Made by a program: the position numbers and the translations under genes. A DNA stretch of 64,000 nt from Bugula neritina (Eukaryota > Bryozoa > Gymnolaemata > Cheilostomatida > Bugulidae): positions 25,680,504-25,744,503 of the forward strand of contig OZ037765.1 in assembly GCA_964035545.1 (NCBI GenBank), read 5' to 3'. This document shows, in pieces, positions 11,701 through 23,700 of the stretch; positions within the stretch are counted from its first letter, which is position 1, and the number at the start of each line of letters is the position of its first letter. The notes beneath the pieces are model-generated. The model saw nothing but the letters and a program-made list of their open reading frames with translations, had not been told where the DNA came from and did not search any database.

Positions 11701-14700
11701 CCAATCGGCATGTTCTCTTCAATATGGACTACTGGGTCCACCAGTCTTGGCCCGTTGTCATTAACATCATCAAGTACAACAATGAGCGTGCTGGTCCCAG
11801 TGCGTCTATGGGGAAACCCTGCACAAAGATTAGACAACATTTTGATTAAAAATTAAACCATTGAAACCAAATTAGAAGTAATGCTCATCATCTGTGTAAC
11901 AAAAACTTGTCTTATAATGAAAATAATATATTACTGTGGATAAAAAGTAATTGTATGAAATAGCTCGGTAATATAACAGTACGATTTTTTCAATATGTTA
12001 AATGTACCAATGGTAACAAATTACCATTATCAACAGCTAGAACTTTCACAGTGTGGGTCTCCAAAAGCTCCCTGTCTAACAACTTCTGTGTTTTCACTTC
12101 TCCACTCTTGACATCAATTTTAAAATATCGATCAAAATCTGAATTGAGAGTGCGGCTGATGTAGTATCTACAACATTGCAAGTGATTAAATTCATTCTCC
12201 ATTTGAAATCTATCAAGAAATAACACTATTACGGAGAATACAAATATTGAAAAGAATTGCCATCACTGTTCCAGAACTGCTATTCCATTACTAATCCACA
12301 ATATCTCTATGAATACACCATTTATTTACAGTAATTGAAGATTGAAAGACTTTCTTATATGAATAACATTTCTAAAACAATGTGACGCAAATATGATGTA
12401 AATTTTAATATATCATCACCACCTTTAAAATTGCATTTCTTTCATTTTATTTTATCTTGATAACAAATAATTAGTAATTTTAAAAAGATTGTATTTTTAA
12501 GAACTTCAACAAATTCAATTTAAAATGAACCATACGAAAGATTGAATATCACCAGTATTGAAATTTTACTAGATAACTCACTCTATTTCACTGTTCCTTG
12601 GCGTACTAGATGCGTCTCGGTCTGTAGCAATAAATGTGTGCACTGGAGTATCTATAGGTACACTTTCAAGAAGATTAACAGATACTGTGTTTGGGTCGAA
12701 GGTAGGCGTCTCATCATTCTCATCCACAACTAAAACAGACAACAATTATGTCTGCCTGTGTCTGTTACGCATATCTGCATATATCCAAGTGTACACAATG
12801 TTAGAACACAGGTCCCGTTTGAATATTGAAGTGGAATAAATTGTTGCACAGAAAAAACGCTTATGAGTCACATTCTCTTTAACAAACTTGCATCTCATAG
12901 TACTTATTCAAAACTAACTTAAACAAGTTTCCAATGGTGTAAATATATGACCCTTAAATATCTATTGAAAACCTTCAAAAGCGGCATATTGAAAAAAAAA
13001 ACAGTTAAACTTTAATGAAGAGCTTGAGAGAAACATTTGTGAAACAGATACAAGCTTACAAATGAGCGCATGCTTTGCAGTTGATGAAAACCTAATTATA
13101 CGTATTACGGATAGAAATAGAAAGTTGACACAATTTTTTTTTCAAATTTTATTTTGTTGTGTCAATTTTTATGCTTTAAAATTCAATACATTTTAGACAA
13201 ATATATCTTGATCAGGTGTAATAAACTGCAATGTGAATACTGAATATATAATAGGGGTATGGGTAGTCTTGTGCAGTAGTTGCAAAGTACTTACCAGTAA
13301 TTTTGACATTAGCTGTATCTTCATATATCCCATCCTTTACAGTTACTTCAATATTAATTACAGGAGGAATTCCCTTCTCATGAAAGTGTTCAAAATCTAG
13401 TCTCTGAAAAGAATCCAAATTTATAAATAAAAATCAAACGTTTACCAAAAATTACCAATATTACAATTTAGGAAAAGTATTGCGGAATTTACAAATATTC
13501 ATTTCAATAACAAATAGTACATGCTACGAGTCCTAGAACAATCAATTTATGTGCCCTTTTATAGCTCCTCTAGAATATAAGACTATAATAAAAAGGTAAA
13601 GCCGAGAGTAACCTCAAACACTGATGTATGAACAATACCTGCTGATCACGGATAAATATGTTGCCTTGGTTGTCTATGCTAAAGTTCTTCAGAGCCTGGT
13701 CATCAAGAAGGAACGCAAATGTCGCATCACTATCAAGATCTTCAACCAGAACCTGGACAATGAAAGACTGAGGTCCAGCTAGCTCTGAAACCCGTCTCTC
13801 GTACACGTCAGGAATAAAGTTAGGAGGGTTGTCATTCACGTCCCCTATGTTGACTGTCACTGTTCCAGTAACTAGAGGCAAGATAAATAATATCAATTAC
13901 TAAAAACTTACTAAAAAAGTATTGGGCCGGCTGGTTACTAAGATGACAAGAAAAGATTCAGGTATTTGAAAATCTTATATAATATGGTTCAAAATAGTTT
14001 CATTGATGATATCAACCTACACTTACTTTACCTTTCAACACTGACAAAATATTAAAATTAATGAGAAGATGTGAACAAATAAGGCAGGAAGCAAGTGATG
14101 TATTCAAACCTGTTCGCTGGTTAGGAGTTCCCTCGTCATATGCGATAACCTCAAGCGTGTACCTGTCCACCACCTCTCTATCAAATTTAGCTAAAGTCTT
14201 GACTACACCACTTGGCTCAATAGAGAAATAAGGATATCCTGTAGCAGGGAAGTCCTTTGGTTCAACTGACTGGGAGTTAAGACGGAATTGTACTTTGCCA
14301 TTATTACCTTCATCTTTATCATCAGCCCGTATAGTCAGTATTTGACTTCCTAAATCCCAACAATTAAACTCATAGTTTAAAGCAAGTAACTCGACGAACA
14401 TATGTAATAATGTATGAGACTAACAAATGCCTTGACTTTAGAGAGACTCATTCTTTGATACCATATGAATAAGAATACATCCACCAACACCAATTGGCCA
14501 AGGAAAGAGGTGGCTAGTAAATTCTCACTTTATGAAACTGAAAGATAGGTTATTGGTATTAGTATAATTAGCGCCATATTTAAGCCACCACATTCCATTG
14601 CTGTGATATAAAGTCTTGCCATCTAATGGATAACTATAGAGTTTCAGCATGATTTGACAAAAAGTATCCTTCTAAAACCACCTCTAATTAAAAAAAATAT

Positions 14701-17700
14701 CCAATAGCAAGTGGCATGGTAGATTACCAACACAACATTACAATACAGCAGAAAAACTATCATTGCACAGCTAATATTCATACTGTATAACCACACTATC
14801 ACTCTATCACAAACAATCCGTGTACATGTATTATAGGGCAACATACAGGAAAAGCAGTTTAGACAATGTAGAAGTTCTACCCACCTGTCGCCATATCTTC
14901 TGCTATTGTGATAGATAGCGTGTTTTCCCTGAAGACAGGATCATTGTCATTGATGTCTATTGGTATGACTGAGATGATGGCGTAGCCGATACGAGTAGTG
15001 GGAGTATTTGGCTCATCATACGCCAAGACATTGATATCCCAGTGTGACTGGAGATCTCTATCGAGAGACTTTACCAAATACACCTGACCTGTAAAAGTAA
15101 CCAATTATAAAAAATTCTTAGATAATTTCAGTGTTTTATAACACATATTAGCATAGCAACTATTCACTTTAAACACACCCCTCCCCTCCCAATCTAGTTA
15201 CCCTACAATATAATGTTGATAGTAATTGAACATGTACATTTCTTCAACCTTGGCTCTTAGAGTGAGTAAATTAATAAAGTGTGGGTTAAATGTTAGATAT
15301 TATTGCTAAAGTAGCTTTTTTAACAAGCAGCTTTGAAATGTATTGAAAGAATATATGACATAGTAAAGTGTGAAGTACCCAGCCAATGTTAAACCACTGC
15401 TGAGTAAGACAGTTGCAGTATGATTAGTGGTTTCTCACCTCAAGGCCCTGTGCCAATGACAAAAATACAGATTTTATATTAATATATCAACTGTGTGTAA
15501 TTCAGCAATGTGTGTCCTGTGCATAAACTAGGCCAAATATTTTTTTCACAAAACTTGTAATGTTCTCATTGTACAAAGTTTACTTATTAAAAAAATCTTT
15601 GAAGATCATTTTCAAAAAGCCATGTTTAAAATAGACACCTTGACTAATTTTCCATTGCATTTGGGTATGGAGACACGCTGAAAATTCAAAACGGCCACTA
15701 CAAAATTCCTGTGATGTCTAAAGTATCAAGTTGAGTAGCACATCAATAGTACACAGGTAACTAGTGAGTAGATAGACTAACAGAAGTGTGATGCCAACCT
15801 GAAGTAGGATTTATCTGAAATCTATCACTCAAAGCACCACTAATATCATAAGTGATGTTGTTGGGACGATCCACGTCTGCATCAGTGGCTTTTACCTGCA
15901 ATGTACACACTTTTTTCTATAATTTAGTGTCTTTGTCCCACAAATGCGTTCAGAATACAAGACAAGGCGGATGCTAAGAGCCAGGCACCTTAAATGGTCA
16001 ATTTAGCACAACTTGTGGTTATTGAATAAGGCGTATTCTAAGATTTGATATAAAGTTTGATGAAAATAATAAAAAGAGTGATGGTTATACCTTGACAATA
16101 GGGAATCTATTAGATGTTGAGACATCAGGGTCTTCTTCCACAACATTAGTTACTGTGTAGACTCGCTGTGTAAACTCAGGCACATTGTCATTCATATCCA
16201 GCAACTTGATATGTACATTAGTCCTGGCTTGGAATCGACCGTCACTTACTTCCACTACCATATTATAGACCTGCAAAGCATATCTATTAGCTCAGCAAAC
16301 ATACAATACACTAAGAATGCATACACTACATTCATGATGATGTAACATATACTAATTAGTAACTAGCAGAGAATAAAAGTACTAAATTCAACTTACCTTT
16401 TTACTTTCATAGTCAAGCCGAGACGAATCAAATACAAGAACATCTCCAGTATCTGCGATTTCAAATGCCTGATTATCGTTACCACTAATGGTTATGTATT
16501 TAAAATTGTTCTGTATGTCAAGGTCACTGGCCCGTATGTTCATGACCCTCCGACCCTTGGGAGCGGTCTCCTCCACCTGGCCATCGTACTGATCTTGAGG
16601 AAAGTAGGGCTCATTATCGTTTATATCGTTGATGTTCACCTGTACAGCTGTAATTTCTACAATATATGACAGCCATAGCTTTGACACTGCATAGCCACAC
16701 AGGCATATTATATTCTATTACACTAATTCGACTTTACAAATTATATCACAATTGCTGTCATTGTGAACAGAGCAGTGTGTGCAATAAAATACAGTACAGA
16801 AACGAAATAACATAAACTTATTTCACTACTAGTCCAAGTTAACCAAAATATCAACAAATATGTGTAGCATATTTATTAAAAGCATTTTGGAAGCTTGTGA
16901 AACCTGAAGATATTACTAACATTCTTACATAAGACAGGTAAAAGTAAATGCAAAAACTCAATGTTTATTTGGAAAAATAAAGAAAAAGCTTACAGGTTTA
17001 AATCACATAGCAGAAACAAGCAATACTAACGGCTGTTTGGCTGTCCATCAGATTGAGGTCTAGCAGAAGGTGCGCCATCTGTAGCTTTCACTTTCACCAC
17101 ATACTGAGATACTTTCTCTCTATCAAACAGGAAGTCCGTGTTCACATAGAGACCTACAACCCCATTCTCCATGTCTACACGGAAAAGACTGGAATGCTCC
17201 CCAGGCTCCAAGGTATACGTTTTCTAAAAAATAAGGAAATGAAACCTTATGAGTTTATAGTATTCTATATTATATATAATAAGCGTACAGAGTAAATATA
17301 CTATATGTTTACAAGCTGTCCATTCTAATGTCAACTTACAGTTTTAAAAGCAGGAGTAATATCAGAGTCATTGGCCTTCAGCTCTACAACCCTGGTGTTG
17401 ATAACAGTTGAGTTTTCATCTACAGATCCGATGATGTACCCATTATTGTCTATATTCTCAAACACTGGAATGTTGTCATTAACATCTATTAGTTCTATAT
17501 CGATAGTTTCTTCAGCTGCAACGTTACTGCCACCACTCTGTGGCTGCAAGAATGTAATACAAATAAACATCACAATTTATCTGTCAGCATATAATAAAAG
17601 ACATGAATTACAGGCTTACTATTACCCTGGCGCAAAGTATATATACTATATAGCAATAATTTGAAGTTCAATGTTATAGTAGATGGTACCACCATTACTT

Positions 17701-20700
17701 TAAATATTACATGTGTATACAGACAATTCTCCGCAACAGAATTTATGATGCCATGTAATCTTTCATATGCTGATAAGATACATTGCCATCTCGGAAAATC
17801 AGCTGAATTTACAATAAAGTCATTCTGACTCCATTAGAAAAAACAGCATGGATATTAAACCAGATACTGTTCATTTGGTGCGCAAGCGATTATTAAATAG
17901 CGAAGTTATTTCATGTAAAATAAGATTGTAAAAAATGTTATGTGAGAAATCATTTATTCAAGGATCATTGCTTTCGACGAATGCTTCATAACCTGAACCA
18001 TAGTCAAGTATAAGTGCATGTAAATAACAAAATCAACACTATTAAGTAACATAGTGTAAAGTTAGTGGTAAATTTATTGAAAGATGGTGACTCATGGTTC
18101 CCTACCGTGACTCGGACTCTCAGTTTATAGAATCTCAGTCTATCAGCATCCAGGTTCTGTGACTGGTAGACTGCCAGACAGAGCTCATTGTTGGTATTGC
18201 ACTCCTGGTTATCTGTGAGCATGTAAAACGCCCCAAGAGTGGTGGTGGGAACCAGGTAGTAGTTTACTGGGCCACCAGTAGCCGTCTCAGCCTACAGATA
18301 GTTGGGAAACACTCCACTACTTTGCCACAAACTGGACCACTTGTAGCGGAAAAAAGTTTCAAAAATTAAAAAAAGTATATTAAAAACAACATTTTTTGTC
18401 AACAAAAAATAAAAGTCAAATATCTATTACCAATATATTTTAGTATCAGCAAGATGAAACAGGTGTTAAAATATTCCAAACCCAAGAAATATTGGTGTCT
18501 AGTATATGCCTGCTAAAATTCCTCCAAAATATGCTACATATTCCTACAATAAACTGTGACAACAACCTTAATGCGAGCAATTATTGTGTCATCGGTCAAG
18601 TTTTCCAGAATTTTAAATCCAGGTTCAGGAACTTGTGTGAACACCGGCGGACTGGCATCTTGCCGAATATTCACGGTGAACTCAACACTCTTGGAGCGAT
18701 TCCCGCCATCAGTGACAGTGATGGTCATTACTTGAGTCTTTGGCTCCAGAGATGCTAGAAGTTTCCTATAAATCAAGTAACCAAACAACTGGAAAGGATT
18801 ACAGAACACGCTTATAATACCAAAGCTTGAGTACAGTTTATATAAGGCAGAGGTAGCATGTGATTAAGAAATAGGTTGTACTGTAATGAATATCTCAATT
18901 CCTTAAATATATATGGATGTAGTATTTGGAGCAGCTGTGATGTAGTGGTTAGAGAGCTGGCCTAGTGAAATACGAGGTCAGTGGTTCGAGCTCCAGCAAA
19001 GGTCATCCGTGATGCTAGGAAGAGCATCCAGTCATATTTACTTTCTCATCATAATAAAAAAACAGCCCTCAGCCTGCTTTTAGGAAGCCCTCTCCATTGG
19101 AGAGGAGGGGGGAGGAGAAGGGAATTCACTATAAACTTTCGTGAGCTTTTCTTGCTTGCAGCATAATCACAATATGGAAACTAAAGCAACAGACAAACCT
19201 GTTACGAAGTGTCTGGCCATCAATATAGAAATTATCATTCCCAGTGACGGTGAAGGTGAGGCCAGTGGTGCCGTTTCTACCAAAGTCTGGGTCAACAGCA
19301 AACAGATCATATATACTAGTGTTTGGAGGTGCATCAGCCGCAGCATCTTGAGACGATTGAAAGGAGGGTGAAGGATCATTGTCATTGAGGTCTAGCACTT
19401 GCATTCTATATAAGTTATACAAACACATTAACTTAATTAGATATTTGATGGTTAGAAAGCATTGTTAACAGCGCAGATAAAATTATAAACCAAGTAAGAA
19501 TAGAATACTCATAGAGTACAATACTTTGTTTAAGCAGACAACGGACATCATAGGCAAGCTGATACTATAAACGCAGGTCATGTGACTTACGTGAATGTAC
19601 AGAAGGCAGTGAGTTTGCTTTGGCCGCCATCTTCAGCCTTAACTGTTATTAGAATGGAGCTGGTCTTCTCCCTGTCTATTGTAGACACAGCAGTCCAAAT
19701 CTCTCCTGTGTTCTCATCTATTCTGAACAGGTTAGCTCCACTCACTATTAGACTGTATTTTAGTTCACCATATGGACCTACATCCTTATCTTCAGCTTGC
19801 ACCTGGTAATCACCATTAAATAACCAAAAGCTGCAGAATTATACAATAAACATGATAAGTTTCAGAGAATTCAATGTGACACAGCCAACTTCGGCAACAC
19901 CTAAAATCTTATTGCAGGCGTGTAAGTTGCCAGAAAACACTAACTTCATTGATTGCTACAAAATAGTATCTAGTTTCAGTAAAGAGCTTAAAGTAGCGGG
20001 CAGCATCAAAATCATTTAAATTAATAGCTTTCAACTGATAGCACGAGTGCCATGACAAAGACAAGCATAAGCTGTCACTTGCTGAATATGCATTACCTGA
20101 ACAGCAAATGCATTAGCAGTGTTCTCTGGAGCCTTGGCAAGGATTGAATAAGTAGCACACTGTGAAAATTCTGGCGGATGATTTCTACCAACTATTTCTA
20201 TGATAACAGTTGTGTAGCCCACATTGAGATTCTGTGCTCCTGGAAAAGATAAATGCTGGTGGTTAATTTATTAGTATGAGTTGAAACTTCCACACAGTTG
20301 GATCTTTTTGAACAATTAAACAAAACAAGTGGCCAGTTTATAGTCACAACTGTACAATAATGCTTGTGCACTTTGTGTGCAAGTTGATTTAATTTAAGAG
20401 CATTTTCAGTCTAACAAAATGAAAAAACCCACGGAAGAATTTTTTCAGAAAGAAAAATAATTAACATGCTTTAATTGCTATGAATATAGAACTCAGTTAT
20501 AGATGTTCCAGACTAACAGTACCTAGTTCACAGCATGAGCCATCATCTGTTGCTGAAACATTTAGAGTAAACGAAGATATGTCTGCATATGCCTCATTCA
20601 TCAAGTCGGCCGTCAAAGTGACGGAGCCAGTAGCCGGATCTATTCTAAATGGAGACCTGGATGGTTCACCTAAATATTGTGGATATAATGTGAGTAACAA

Positions 20701-23700
20701 AACATCGGCACTATACACATTAGTATTAGCACTAAACACTTGCAGAAAATTATGCATTATGTAACATTATTTTGTTATTAATTAGTAATTTCTGCATATC
20801 ACTGTTACATATTTTCCTTACCATAGAAAGAGGGAGAATATTTAATTAAGAGACTTTACAATACAAGCATTTATAGAAATACATAAAATACAGTAGCATT
20901 GTTGAAAGATGCAGTATAATATATTTGATGACACTTTGTAACTTACTGCCCACTATGCCATACGTTACTTTGTCACCGTCAGGATCTAGTGCTAACACTG
21001 TAGCAACTACAGAGTTCACAGTTTTTGTTGCTTCAATTTTTTCTATAGAAATAGAATTGAATTGCGGTCTCTCATCATTGGTATTCTCCACCTGCACTCT
21101 CACATAGGCTGAGCTGGCCTTCGCAGGTATTCCCTGATCAGTGGCTATCACCTTGAACCTGTAGCCTGTGCCATCTATAGTCTCATAGTCCAGGTTCCTA
21201 CACCACATGTAAGACACATAGGCTCTCAACCAAGAGATGATTACAGCTGATCCAACAATAAAAAAAACAGTTTCCCGTTCTGACTGCGGCTCCCATCAAA
21301 ATGAATAAAAAACCAACAACAAAAAACATTCAATTTAAATTAATCAAAACATATCTTTTTGGTTCATTTAAATATAAACTGAACAAAAATCAGGCTGCTA
21401 CACAGATATAATATATTAGTTTGTCTACAGTTGACATACCCGGATACTTTAATCACTCCAACATAGCCAGTGAGGGTTTGTTGAGTTTCAACAGTGAATG
21501 GGAGAGCATCACCCAGATCTGACTGCAGACTGTATGTAATGGTCCCGCTGTCTATCTCTGATGGATCCATATCAGTGGCTTGAACTTAGGGGACAAGAAC
21601 ATACGCATTAAGTGACAGTTGAAAAAGCTAATAAGGTTGTTCATTTATCATTATTATTCATAGAAACAGCAATCTATGAGCTTCTATTGAGTTAGCAATA
21701 ACCTAGAATACCTCTTATAATGGTTGTTCCCACTTTGCTATCCTCTTTCCACACAGTACTGTCCACGTATTCTGATATATCAAATATTGGTGTGTTATCA
21801 TTGATATCTGTTATTCTCACGGTGAGCTAAAATGTATTAACAATGATGTGTGCACAACGTTATAAGAAAAAAATACTGTTAAATTATAATGCAAAATAAA
21901 AAGACACAAATGCAGAATAATATTTAATTTTTTTCAGCAAATAATAAAGGTACTGTAATATAATATAATAAAAAGGAGGGTTATTATATTAAAAATATTT
22001 TCAACTACATTATTTCAAGTATATACGGTTCAATATTGTAACAAACATAAAATTAACATCTACACATCCCTGCGATACATACCCTAGCTGTGCTACTCAG
22101 CAATGTTAGCCTTTCTGTAGCAGTAATAATCAGACTGTAGGAGCGGGCATCTGTCTCATAGTCCAAACTTTTAGTCACTCTGATTTTAGCTTCATTGGGT
22201 CGTCTAGCTGACTCCACAATCATAAACACTTGTGAATCAGGCATAGTAAATGATATGGCATCACCTTGGAAAGACTTCACTCTGATGAGAATATCCAAAC
22301 TAAAATATAGAGCACACAACTCCTCATCAAATCAACATAAATTCACTAGACTTGTTTGAACTTAATCTACAATTAATATCAAACACTTTTCTGAGTTGTA
22401 TGTAACTATTTTGATGATCCATACTCATTGCTACAAAATCAAAGATTTGTAACTCTAGAAAAGTATGTCCATTGCTAAAGCAGAGAATTCATCAACTCCG
22501 CCTTAAATTTTACACCTGGTGTGACATCTATAAGAGTTTTATACCTTATACCTTAATTAACAACATAGGGCAGAAATAAAGAAAAGAACTGGCCAATAGC
22601 AGGGTTTGAATTCTTGCAACACAGATTCATTTAGCTAAACAATATAACTATTAAATGAAATATTCTTCAACTGATAAAATAGCTTCTTATAGACTAAACC
22701 TACTCAACACTCTGCACATTCTCTGATACTGATGTCTCGTATATAGATTGGAAGAACTGAGGGGGTCTACGGTCTGCCCTTATATAGATGTCAGCAGTGG
22801 CCTTCTGGCTGGCTATGAACTGTTGAGCATTATCATCCACCACTTGTACTTTCACTGTGTACTCACTCCCTTTTGTGAGTCGGTCTGTGGTGAACAACTC
22901 CCCATCTTGTGTGATTCTAAACTTGGAACTACCTGCAAATAATTCATCAATCATTTCTACACCTTGCAGTGTAAACTAGCTCGCTATCTCTTCAGTGTTT
23001 TTATAATAGGCCAATACAGATATTGGCTTAGCAGTTTCCATAAAAACAGTTACATGTAAGTAAAATGCTATGGCTTATTTTTTGCTAAACAGCAAAACTT
23101 GCTTCACACTGCCAATTGAATAGCACAGTTTAGTTACTAACTTTGAAACTTGCCAAGAATATAGAGCAGATAACTTCTGGCTGTAGTTATAAAGACAGTG
23201 ACCCTGTGCAGGTGTTAGCTGTGTTACTGTCAACTATTCATGATATATATTACTGTGCTCAAAACATTAAAAAATAAGCTAATATTTCTAGCTATACATA
23301 TTTTGATCATTATTGATAACCACAACTAAACAGTTTATAAAAGTGTTCCTAGAAAACTATAATCTAATAACAGCCAAAATAGTTGCTATATTCGAAACAT
23401 TTAAAAAGGGCGGTCATAAACTTCTTTAAAGCATTAGCCTAAATTAGTTGAATACCAAAAGCACTCACTTATATTTTAGTATCAGTGGCTGCTTTTACAA
23501 AAAAAGTAGTGACAATAAGCTATACTCCAAACTTAGGCTGACTATGAATATAAAGAAGAATGCTAAAGCATAGTTTATACAATTTTGATAAAACTAGCAC
23601 AACAGTAACTTGATAACTCAGAACGGTACAGTGAGCAGTAAACAATGAACATAAAAAGATAGTACTAGTACACACACTGGCTTTACATATCTGTATGCTA

